Shown piece by piece: positions 25,083-31,013 of a stretch of DNA of 31,013 nucleotides; the first letter of the stretch is position 1; each line of letters starts with the position of its first letter. Origin of the DNA: JAZDGX01 sp043806645 (lineage in GTDB: Bacteria; Eisenbacteria; RBG-16-71-46; CAIMUX01; WJJG01); NCBI GenBank assembly GCA_043806645.1, contig JAZDGX010000160.1, forward strand, positions 1-31,013. Direction: 5' to 3'. The notes beneath the pieces are model-generated. The model worked only from the letters and a program-made list of their open reading frames with translations. It was not told the DNA's origin and did no database searches. Both the position numbers and the translations under genes were made by a program.

Positions 25083-25107
25083 CGCATCCCGGTTGGAGCG
25101 GGATGCG
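25083..25107 (-). promoter_or_regulatory. 9-bp leader hairpin upstream of the sigma-like gene
   Basis: A perfect 9-bp inverted repeat (CGCATCCCG / CGGGATGCG, 7-base loop) lies between the predicted transcription start (near 25117) and the AGGAGG site of the 25057 ATG, so it would be at about +11 to +35 of the mRNA. No T-tract follows, so termination is unlikely. It could stabilise the 5' end or be a protein or RNA target. Confidence 0.5.
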
Positions 25108-25127
25108 TGACCGCCGGCTCGGGAGGG

Positions 25128-25144
25128 TGCAACGCTCATGCCAA
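25128..25144 (-). promoter_or_regulatory. Sigma-54 (-24/-12) promoter of the regulatory operon
   Basis: On the minus strand this reads TTGGCATGAGCGTTGCA. It is a near-perfect match to the sigma-54 consensus (TTGGCAYG-N4-TTGCW), with GG and GC spaced by exactly 10 bases. The predicted start near 25117 gives a 60-base leader to the ATG at 25057. The operon behind it encodes the sigma-like protein, the CheB-like protein, the AMIN/TPR protein and the FlrB/FlrC-like pair. The activator encoded just upstream (25436-26887) is the natural candidate to drive it. Confidence 0.9.
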
Positions 25145-25204
25145 CAGGGATCGGGAATTCGAGGGGCGGAGAACCGAGACAGGGACGGAATGGACGCTAG
25201 CGCA

Positions 25205-25232
25205 ACTTGCTCGTATTTCTATATGTTACCGG
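25205..25232 (-). promoter_or_regulatory. AT-rich block, candidate activator-binding site
   Basis: A short AT-rich patch (around GTAACATATAGAAATACGAG on the minus strand) stands out in GC-rich DNA about 90-115 bases upstream of the predicted sigma-54 start. This is a typical distance for an upstream activator site. No known binding consensus was recognised, so the role is inferred from position and composition only. Confidence 0.28.
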
Positions 25233-25329
25233 TGGAAGTTCATGTTCGACTTCATGGGACGCCGACGGCGGGTCAGGAGTGGAGGCGCATCTGCAGAGGC
25301 GGTCTGGACAGAAACCGACCACCGGCCCT

Positions 25330-25351
25330 TCGGAAATGGCCGCTCCCGGCC
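25330..25351 (-). terminator. Weak hairpin downstream of the first activator gene
   Basis: A 5-bp stem (GGCCG / CGGCC, 4-base loop, 25338-25351) is followed on the minus strand by ATTTCC, a poor U-tract. A second 6-bp stem (ACCCCG / CGGGGT, 25400-25420) lies closer to the stop at 25436 but has no T-run. Either might end the upstream transcript; neither is a convincing intrinsic terminator. Confidence 0.22.
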
Positions 25352-25435
25352 CGTGCGGGAATTCAGGGCGGGCACATCCGGGTGACGCGAACGGCTCCTA
25401 CCCCGAACGTGCAGCGGGGTCGAGACACGGGAAGC

Positions 25436-26887
25436 TCACGAGTTCGCTTCCAACTCCTCGGCAGGCACTTCCTCCCCCTCCGCCGCGATGCCGTACTTGA
25501 CGATCTTGGCCCGCAACGTCTGGCGCGAGATGCCCAGCAGCCCTGCGGCGCGCGTGCGGTTGCCGTTCACTTCGTCCAAGGCATGCAGGATCGCGACGCG
25601 CTCGACTTCGTCCAGCGTGGGAACATGCCCGGGCCGGAACAGCTCGGCGGACGAACCCGGTTTGCGCGGTCCTCCCCGGCCGGCCCGCAGCTGGGCGGCC
25701 ACATCCTCGGCACTGATGGTGGGCCCGTTGCCCATCAGCACGAGGTGCTCCATCGTGTTCTTCAGCTCGCGAACGTTTCCCGGCCAGGGATAGTCGATCA
25801 GGAGCTGGAGCGCGGCGTCGTCGATGCCGACGATCCTGCGGCCGATGTCCCGGCGGAAGGCGTCCAGGAAGGTCTTGGCGAGCAGCGGGATGTCTTCCTT
25901 GCGCTCTCTCAGCGCCGGAACGTACAGCGGCACGACGGTCAGCCGGTAGTAGAGGTCTTCCCGGAAGCGCCCCCCTTCCACCTCGGCGAAGAGATCGCGG
26001 TTGGTGGCGGCTACGAAGCGGACGTTGACGTGGATGTCGCGCGTGCCGCCCACGCGCCGGAAGGTTCTCGTCTCCAGCACCCGCAGCAGCTTGGCCTGCA
26101 GCTTCGCGTCCATCTCGGCGATCTCGTCGAGAAAGAGCGTTCCGCCGTCGGCCAACTCGAAGAGACCTTCCTTGGTGGCCTTGGCGTCGGTGAAGGCGCC
26201 CCGCTCATGCCCGAAAAGTTCGGTCTCGAGCAGGTGATCGGGCATGGCGCTGCAGCAGATGTCGATGAAGGGACCGGCGGCGACCGGGCTCAGGTCATGG
26301 ATCCTCTGGGCGACCCACTCCTTGCCCACGCCGGTCTCGCCGCGGACCAGCACGGTCGCCGTCGGGCTGCGGGCTACCTTGGTCACATTCTCGAGCAGCT
26401 GCTGGATGCGGGGGCTGTTGCCGACGACGTCGGGAACGGCAAACGCGCGGCGCTGCTGCGCCCGCAGGCGGCGCACCTCGCGACTGAGCGCCATCGTGGA
26501 GAGCGCGTTCTGGATCAGCAGGCGCAGCTGGTGCAGGTCGAGCGGTTTCGCGATGTATTGATAGCAGCCGAGCTGGCTGGCGGCCACGGCGGACTCGAAT
26601 TTCCCGTAGGCGGTCATCATGATGACCGTCACGGTCGGATACTCCTGCTTGATGCGCTTGAGGACCTCGAGACCGTCCTCCTGGGTCTGGCTCAGGCGAA
26701 GGTCGAGCAGCACGAGATCGACATCCTCCCGCGCCAGGATGGCCATCGCCTCTTCGCCCCCGATCGCCGTCGACACGCACGTGCAGGCGTCGCGCAGCGC
26801 CTCGGACAGGCTGATGCGAATCGATTCCTCATCGTCGACCACCAGCAGGCGGACCGATTCATCCACGCGGTTCTTTTCTCCGCTCAC
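25436..26887 (-). CDS. NtrC/FlgR-type sigma-54 response regulator with GAFTDA loop
   Basis: A 483-residue NtrC-family activator encoded directly behind its probable kinase. The receiver (13-128) has D18/D19, phospho-acceptor D62 (LVLLDLRL), T92 and K114. The AAA+ domain has Walker A GETGVGKE (183-190), Walker B GGTLFLDE (248-255) and the arginine-finger region (RFREDLYYRL). The sigma-54-contacting loop is GAFTDA (230-235), a variant of GAFTGA. A Fis-type helix-turn-helix follows (443-462, NRTRAAGLLGISRQTLRAKI). GTG 26887 has GGAGGT close upstream and overlaps the kinase gene by 29 bases; GTG 26866, overlapping by 8, is an alternative. It is the likely activator of the sigma-54 promoter at 25128-25144. 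Orthology to FlgR is inferred from context, so no symbol is given. Confidence 0.9.
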   Translation of the reverse strand: MSGEKNRVDESVRLLVVDDEESIRISLSEALRDACTCVSTAIGGEEAMAILAREDVDLVLLDLRLSQTQEDGLEVLKRIKQEYPTVTVIMMTAYGKFESAVAASQLGCYQYIAKPLDLHQLRLLIQNALSTMALSREVRRLRAQQRRAFAVPDVVGNSPRIQQLLENVTKVARSPTATVLVRGETGVGKEWVAQRIHDLSPVAAGPFIDICCSAMPDHLLETELFGHERGAFTDAKATKEGLFELADGGTLFLDEIAEMDAKLQAKLLRVLETRTFRRVGGTRDIHVNVRFVAATNRDLFAEVEGGRFREDLYYRLTVVPLYVPALRERKEDIPLLAKTFLDAFRRDIGRRIVGIDDAALQLLIDYPWPGNVRELKNTMEHLVLMGNGPTISAEDVAAQLRAGRGGPRKPGSSAELFRPGHVPTLDEVERVAILHALDEVNGNRTRAAGLLGISRQTLRAKIVKYGIAAEGEEVPAEELEANS

Positions 26888-28496
26888 GCGACCTCCGTTC
26901 GACAGGCAGATCCACGTCGAATGCGGTTCCCTTGCCGTGCACGCTCTGCACGGACAGGAACCCTCCATGCTCCTGAACCACCGACTGCGAGACCGAGAGG
27001 CCCAGGCCGGTCCCCTCCGAGCGCGTGGTGAAGAACGGATCGAAGATGCGCGGCAGCACATCGGGCGCGATGCCGATTCCGGTGTCGCGCACGCGAACCC
27101 GAACGAAGCGCGCGAGCGGCGCCTCCTGGGGGATGCGCACGCGGTCGGTGGCGCGCCGGCCCATGCCGCGGCGCCGGTGCGTCCGCCGGCGAATGACGAG
27201 CACCTCCAGGGTCAACACGCCCCCATCCTGCATCGCCTGCACGGCGTTGCGCATCAGATTGACGAGGACCTGCTGGATCTGCTCGGGGTCGACGTAGATG
27301 GCAGGGATGCGCCCCGACACCCGCAGCTCGCAGCGCACGCCGTGCTTCTCGCAGATCGGCTGCTGCAATTCCAGCGCGGAGCGGACGGCCTCGTCGATGT
27401 GCGTCTCGACCATCCGCGGGGGCCCCGGCCGGGCGAAGCCGAGCAGGTTGGTGACGATGCGGTCGAGCCGCTGCGTCTCCTTCAGGATGAGGTCGGCCAT
27501 GCGTCGCAGGCCCTCGCCCTCCGGGGCCGACAACCTCATCTGGAGCACCTGCGCGCAATTGCCGATGCCGGTCAGCGGATTGCGGATCTCGTGGGCCACG
27601 CCCGCCGCAAGCTCGCCGATGGCCGCCAGCCGTTCCCGCCTCTGGGCGTCGAGATCGAAGGAGCGTTCCTCAGTCAGGTCGCGAAAGAGGCACACGAGAC
27701 CCAGCGCACCCCCGGGATGCTGCATGCGCCGCATCTGGAGGGCGAGCGGCAGGTCCCGGCTGCGGCCGTCGGTCACGTAGATCTCGATGCGCTCCACTTC
27801 GCCGTCCAGGCCGGCCAGCAGCGGGTGCCGCTCGCCTACCGCCGGCCGGATCACGCGCGTGCAATCCGCGCCCTTGGCTTGCTCGGGATCGATGCCGAGG
27901 ATTTCGCTGCCCCGCGCACTGAGGAATGTGATCCGCCCCTGGCCGTCGACGATCAGCACGCCTTCATCGAGCGCGCCGATCAACCCGTCCACGAGGCCGA
28001 AGAGCCCGCTGCCGGTCCTTTCGAGCAGCCAGGTGCGACAGGCCATGCGCAGCAGACGATCCGCCGCTTGCGCCGCTTCCCGGCGGGCTTCATCCGTGTG
28101 CGCGGGAGCCCCGTCGAAAAGGACGGCCCCCAGCGGGAGCGAACCCTCGCGGAAGAGGCGGGCGGAGATGCCGGGAAGGGCGGGCCATCCGGGCGACCAT
28201 TGGCACAGTTGATCGGAGCCGTGGATCTCGCCTTCGCCCGCCTGACTCCAGAGCGAGGAAGCCTCCAGGGCATCGAGCATCCGAGGTCCATGGGGGCCTT
28301 CGGGAAGGGTGCCGGCGATGCAGTGCGCCATGCCCTCGCGGTCCATGGCGATCAGGCAGCGGATGGGCAGGCCATAGAGGAGCCCACTCGAGGCAAGCAG
28401 TTCGCTCTCCTCCTCGAGCCCCATTTCCGGCCGCCCGGGTGTCTGGGCCAGCGCGGCCAACGCCCCGAGCAATTCTCCCCACGCGAGTTCAGACAT
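26859..28496 (-). CDS. NtrB/FlgS-type sensor histidine kinase
   Basis: A 545-residue soluble sensor kinase, partner of the overlapping NtrC-type regulator. Residues about 30-155 look like a divergent GAF-type sensor domain (LPIRCLIAMDREG, then LPLGAVLFDG). A PAS domain spans about 165-275 (ALDEGVLIVDGQGRITFLSARGSEILG). The HisKA helix has His302 in AAGVAHEIRNPLTGIGNCAQ. The ATPase domain has the N box (LVNLMRNAVQAM), DTGIGI (471-476) and GTGLGL (495-500). An Arg-rich insertion (about 435-453) interrupts the ATPase domain between the N and G1 boxes. No membrane segment is seen, so it senses a cytoplasmic cue, perhaps the state of the export gate as proposed for FlgS. ATG 28496 lacks a clear ribosome site; ATG 28571 is possible. 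Confidence 0.9.
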   Translation of the reverse strand: MSELAWGELLGALAALAQTPGRPEMGLEEESELLASSGLLYGLPIRCLIAMDREGMAHCIAGTLPEGPHGPRMLDALEASSLWSQAGEGEIHGSDQLCQWSPGWPALPGISARLFREGSLPLGAVLFDGAPAHTDEARREAAQAADRLLRMACRTWLLERTGSGLFGLVDGLIGALDEGVLIVDGQGRITFLSARGSEILGIDPEQAKGADCTRVIRPAVGERHPLLAGLDGEVERIEIYVTDGRSRDLPLALQMRRMQHPGGALGLVCLFRDLTEERSFDLDAQRRERLAAIGELAAGVAHEIRNPLTGIGNCAQVLQMRLSAPEGEGLRRMADLILKETQRLDRIVTNLLGFARPGPPRMVETHIDEAVRSALELQQPICEKHGVRCELRVSGRIPAIYVDPEQIQQVLVNLMRNAVQAMQDGGVLTLEVLVIRRRTHRRRGMGRRATDRVRIPQEAPLARFVRVRVRDTGIGIAPDVLPRIFDPFFTTRSEGTGLGLSVSQSVVQEHGGFLSVQSVHGKGTAFDVDLPVERRSRERRKEPRG

Positions 28497-28601
28497 GGCT
28501 ACCGGACCGTTGCAGAGTGGTGATCGGTCGATCGAATTCCGGACCCGGCGACTTCCCGTCCCCGGCCCCATGCCGATCGCCGACGCAGTGCGAACAGAGG
28601 G

Positions 28602-28631
28602 TATCTAATCACGCAACCTGGGAGCGCTCAA
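28602..28631 (-). promoter_or_regulatory. Possible housekeeping promoter of the first kinase/regulator pair
   Basis: On the minus strand, TTGAGC and TAGATA are spaced by 18 bases ahead of the kinase gene. This is a moderate match to the sigma-70 -35 box and a poor one to the -10 box, and the -35 box overlaps the stop codon of the PilZ gene. It would fit expression of the kinase/regulator pair ahead of the sigma-54 units, but the match alone is weak. Confidence 0.22.
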
Positions 28632-29332
28632 GGGGTTTCGGGGATGCTGCCGGTCGGCCGGCGGGACGCCCGATCGGCAGCGAGACGCTGGCGCGTCAGG
28701 GCATGCAGCCGCGAGAGGATGCGCTCCTGCTCGGCCTGAGAGGGGTCGAGAAACCGGCATCCCCAACAGGCCGTGGGGCGATCCCGGTCCGCCCGCACCG
28801 CGGCGGCGGCCATCGTGAGCGGCGCGGCGCCATCCTCGAGATCGATCGTCACCATGAAGGCCGCGCCCACCTCGACTCGCCCGCTCCGATCCTCGACCAG
28901 TATCCCTCCCGCGCTCAGATCACGGACCGTGGCGGCCTGCCCGTGGCCTTCGCCGGCGAAGCGGATGCGGGCGGGCCAATGCCCGGGCAGCCGGTAGAAG
29001 GCGCGCCTCTGGCTCCGCTGCGCGCTGCGCGGATCGATGCGCACGCGCAGATCCGACCCCGCCGGGTCCGGATCACGGCGTGCAACTCCGCTGACTCGGT
29101 AGAGGCCGTCCAAGCGCCCGAGGACGAGATCCACCCACTCGTCGGTCCGTGGAAAGTCCGGATCCTGTCCATTTGGAATCGCGAGGCTCAGCGACCATTC
29201 GCGCCGTCCCTGGGTCGACATCACGCCCTTCAAGGGACGCGAACGCGGCTGCTCCCGGCGCAACAACTCCAGAACGACCCCCGGCGTGAAGACGCGCTCA
29301 AGCGTCGCTCTCTCCACCCTCTCGGCGTTCAT
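28628..29332 (-). CDS. YcgR-like PilZ-domain protein (cyclic di-GMP flagellar brake)
   Basis: A 234-residue protein with the two-domain plan of YcgR. The N-terminal half (about 10-105) resembles the YcgR N domain (WVDLVLGRLDGLYRVSGVARR then LRVRID). The PilZ domain (about 106-215) has the cyclic di-GMP-binding R-x-x-x-R motif (R110-A-F-Y-R114) and the D-x-S-x-x-G motif (D138-L-S-A-G-G143), then G-C-R-F near 191. YcgR binds cyclic di-GMP and slows the motor by contact with FliG/FliM or MotA. ATG 29332 has a GGGAGAG site about 5 bases upstream; the frame extends 59 residues further but without family resemblance. Its location in a flagellar cluster supports the brake role. Confidence 0.87.
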   Translation of the reverse strand: MNAERVERATLERVFTPGVVLELLRREQPRSRPLKGVMSTQGRREWSLSLAIPNGQDPDFPRTDEWVDLVLGRLDGLYRVSGVARRDPDPAGSDLRVRIDPRSAQRSQRRAFYRLPGHWPARIRFAGEGHGQAATVRDLSAGGILVEDRSGRVEVGAAFMVTIDLEDGAAPLTMAAAAVRADRDRPTACWGCRFLDPSQAEQERILSRLHALTRQRLAADRASRRPTGSIPETP

Positions 29333-29367
29333 CGACTCTCCCACTCCCGTGAGTCCGCTGCGGGGCA

Positions 29368-29385
29368 TGCGCGGCCGGCCGCGCA
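29368..29385. repeat. 18-bp perfect palindrome upstream of the PilZ gene
   Basis: TGCGCGGCCGGCCGCGCA is its own reverse complement over all 18 bases. It lies in the 79-base gap between the chaperone-like and PilZ genes, two bases from a second palindrome. It could be a protein-binding site or an mRNA hairpin; GC-rich composition raises the chance of accidental palindromes. Confidence 0.5.
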
Positions 29386-29387
29386 AC

Positions 29388-29411
29388 GGAATTCGGAGGC
29401 CTCCGGAATCC
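29388..29411. repeat. 24-bp imperfect palindrome after the chaperone-like gene
   Basis: The two 12-base arms (GGAATTCGGAGG and CCTCCGGAATCC) pair at 10 of 12 positions. It starts right after the stop codon of the chaperone-like gene. As RNA it would form a hairpin, but no T-tract follows, so intrinsic termination is unlikely. Confidence 0.45.
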
Positions 29412-29831
29412 TCATCCTTGCCGATCCATCCACGATCCCGACACGGCCCGCGCCCCCCCGAAGCGCCGCAGCATCCGGCGGCGGCGAAGCAGCGCCTGCC
29501 TGGAGTCATCGACTTCCTTCAGGCTCGCCTCGACCAACCGGCGCAGCGCGCCGGCCTCGTGCTCCACCTCCGCCACGCGCTCGCGCAGCGCGGCCGCGCA
29601 GGGCGGCTCGGCGGGACGGATGGCGGAGGGCCGGCGCTCCCAGACCGACAGCCAGTCGCCCGCCTGGCGCAGGTGGATGGCCGCCAGATCGTAGGCGCCA
29701 TCCGCGAGGGCCTGCCGGGCCCCCGCATAGAGCTGCATGGCTTGATCGAGGATGTCGCTCAGGCGCCGCGGCGCGGCATTGGCCGGCACGGCCTCCCGCG
29801 TCTCGAGTTCGGGTTTCAACGAATTCTCCAT
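29412..29831 (-). CDS. Small helical protein, probable flagellar export chaperone (FliT/FliS/FlgN-like)
   Basis: A 139-residue protein encoded 51 bases after fliD. Two helical regions are seen: 22-62 (LSDILDQAMQLYAGARQALA then DLAAIHLRQAGDWL) and 78-122 (LRERVAEVEHEAGALRRLVE then SRQALLRRRRMLRRFGG). The charged C-terminal helix ending R-R-F-G-G resembles FliT/FlgN chaperones, while the first helix recalls FliS (A-x-x-L-Y-x-G-A). No signature is strong enough to name it. FliT and FliS genes usually follow fliD, so the context favours a chaperone for FliD or flagellin. ATG 29831 was chosen because a GGGAGAGG site lies upstream and it gives the helical frame. Confidence 0.6.
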   Translation of the reverse strand: MENSLKPELETREAVPANAAPRRLSDILDQAMQLYAGARQALADGAYDLAAIHLRQAGDWLSVWERRPSAIRPAEPPCAAALRERVAEVEHEAGALRRLVEASLKEVDDSRQALLRRRRMLRRFGGARAVSGSWMDRQG

Positions 29832-29882
29832 CCCGCATGCCTCTCCCGCTCGTTGCCGCGCGTCTCCCCGCGCCGGCCTCGC

Positions 29883-31013
29883 CTACGAACCCGACAACAG
29901 CTCGCTGAGCGACGCCTGCTGCTCGATCAGCGCCGTCAGCGACGCCTGGAGCGAAGCGAAGTATTGCGTGAGCTGCTTCTCGCGACTCTCGAGACGCGCC
30001 TCCATCTCACGCATCTGCCGATCGAGCAGCCGTCCCCGGGCATCCAGCGCCTCCGTGCGCTGTCCGATGGGGCCATCGGTCTCCACGTAGCGGTCGATCC
30101 GCTCCACCATGCGCTGGGCGATGCCCGTCCCCTCCGCGCGGAAGAGACGCTCGACCTCTTCCGGATGGGCGCTCAACGCACCCTCCAGCGCCGCCGGGTC
30201 GCTGATCGCCAGCCGTCCTTGCCGATCGGCGGTGATGCCGAGCTCCGAGAGCCGGGCCAGATCTTCCGCCGCCAAACCGCTCACCGGGTCCGTCAGGCCC
30301 GCGCGCAACTCTCCCCGCAAACCCACAAAGAGGGTGTCGCCCGTGAATTCGCCGCGGTTGGCGCCCGTGGCATCGGCGGCGCTCGTCTTCTCGCGAAGGA
30401 AATCGATCACCGTGTTGTAGGTGGAGAGGAAGTCCTCCAGGCCGCCGCGCACGCTCTCGGTGTCGCGAGCGATCGACAGCGTGACCGGGAGCCCTGTCGT
30501 CGCGCGCAGATCGAGCGTGACCCCCGTCAGCACTCCGGTCACGTGGTTGCCGGTCGCCAGGAAGTCGAGGCCGTCCAGGGTGAATTCCGCGTCGGCCGCC
30601 GTTTGCAGAGTGTTCGGCGCATAGGCCTCCGCGCTCGAACTGCCCGCAAGGCCCATGGTCGCCGCCAAGGTGCCCTCGCTGTCGGCGATCTGCTCGATGC
30701 ACGCCTGGGTTCCCGTCTCGCGGCTGGTGAGCAGCAGGCGCGTTTCTCCAGTCAGCGCATTGGGCGTGACGACGGCGGCCGACACTCCCGCATCGGACGC
30801 GGCGATCGCCGCCGCGACCGACTGCAGCACCTCCCGCCAGGTCGCGCCTTCCACAATGCTGACCGTGATCGTGGCCGTCTTCCCCGCCGCGGTGATCTGA
30901 AAGCCGTGCGTGCCCGAGACCGTGGCGATCGCATCGCCGGCGAAGGCGGCCGAGCCTACGCTGTGCGCCCGCGCGAGCGACTGAACGGTGATCGTATGCG
31001 ACCCTTCCGCGGC
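29883..31013 (-). CDS. fliD: FliD, filament cap protein (5' end beyond the window)
   Basis: FliD (HAP2) forms the cap at the filament tip that folds flagellin into place. The window holds the last 376 residues; the frame stays open to base 31013, so about 80-100 N-terminal residues are missing. Typical features are the flagellin-hook IN-like segment near the start of the visible part (TITVSIVEGATWREVLQSV), the central D2/D3 segment with LDGLDFLATGNHVTGVLTGVTLDLRATT (two adjacent blocks), LEDFLSTYNTVIDFLRE, and DLARLSELGITADRQGRLAI. The C-terminus is a coiled coil: RLLDRQMREMEARLESREKQLTQYFASLQ (two blocks), then the end LSELLSGS. Visible length is normal for the family. Confidence 0.95.
   Translation of the reverse strand, partial: AAEGSHTITVQSLARAHSVGSAAFAGDAIATVSGTHGFQITAAGKTATITVSIVEGATWREVLQSVAAAIAASDAGVSAAVVTPNALTGETRLLLTSRETGTQACIEQIADSEGTLAATMGLAGSSSAEAYAPNTLQTAADAEFTLDGLDFLATGNHVTGVLTGVTLDLRATTGLPVTLSIARDTESVRGGLEDFLSTYNTVIDFLREKTSAADATGANRGEFTGDTLFVGLRGELRAGLTDPVSGLAAEDLARLSELGITADRQGRLAISDPAALEGALSAHPEEVERLFRAEGTGIAQRMVERIDRYVETDGPIGQRTEALDARGRLLDRQMREMEARLESREKQLTQYFASLQASLTALIEQQASLSELLSGS

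Larger units (their letters stand above)
25058..25435. other. 378-base intergenic region between the two regulatory units
   Basis: No convincing gene lies here on either strand; the short open frames lack ribosome sites and family resemblance. On the minus strand it holds, in order, weak hairpins behind the first activator gene, an AT-rich patch, a sigma-54 promoter, a leader hairpin and the strong ribosome site of the sigma-like gene. It is the longest gene-free stretch of the window and marks the border between two transcription units. Confidence 0.8.

Noticed and set aside
28628..29509. Longer 293-residue version of the PilZ protein
   Set aside because: The first 59 residues have no resemblance to YcgR and overlap the chaperone-like gene; ATG 29332 has a good ribosome site.
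1..31013. Mobile elements, CRISPR arrays, tRNA or rRNA genes
   Set aside because: No transposase or integrase genes, regularly spaced repeats, or RNA gene signatures were seen; the window is continuous flagellar and regulatory coding sequence.

Overview
The window is a very GC-rich (roughly 70% by eye) bacterial chromosome segment that is almost entirely one flagellar gene cluster. Every gene supported here lies on the minus strand, so transcription runs from high to low coordinates. The organism is a motile, diderm-type bacterium. It shows a rod, export gate and hook gene order close to the fla/che operon of Bacillus and of several deep-branching and delta-type Gram-negatives. Its regulation is sigma-54 style, with two NtrC-family two-component pairs and two good -24/-12 promoters, and it encodes an AMIN-domain protein with an apparent signal peptide. 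No marker gene allows a firm phylum assignment; an uncultured high-GC lineage is an inference.

Layout in transcription order. (1) 31013-28628: the C-terminal three quarters of fliD (5' end off the window), a small helical protein that is probably a flagellar chaperone, and a YcgR-like PilZ protein that would link cyclic di-GMP to the motor. (2) 28496-25436: an NtrB/FlgS-type histidine kinase and an NtrC/FlgR-type sigma-54 activator. (3) 25435-25058: a 378-base intergenic region with a sigma-54 promoter and a 9-bp leader hairpin. (4) 25057-19236: a compact five-gene operon encoding a stand-alone sigma-region-4-like protein, a CheB-like protein whose methylesterase triad is lost, an exported AMIN/TPR protein, a FlrB/FleS-like kinase and a FlrC/FleR-like activator. 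(5) 19235-19039: an intergenic region with a second sigma-54 promoter. (6) 19038-1: a 22-gene run flgB-flgC-fliE-fliF-fliG-fliH-fliI-fliJ-motE/ylxF-fliK-flgD-flgE-fliL-fliM-fliN-fliO-fliP-fliQ-fliR-flhB-flhA-flhF (flhF cut by the window edge), with overlaps or short gaps throughout.

The run builds the proximal rod, MS ring, rotor switch, export ATPase complex, export gate, hook, hook cap and length control, plus the stator-associated FliL. The arrangement suggests a relay: the first kinase/activator pair fires the sigma-54 promoter of the five-gene operon, and the FlrB/FlrC-like pair made there fires the sigma-54 promoter of the structural operon. The least familiar part is the five-gene operon, where a sigma-like fragment, a catalytically dead CheB and a secreted AMIN/TPR protein travel with the flagellar master activator. 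Start codons were chosen from ribosome-binding sites and overlaps and are uncertain where stated.
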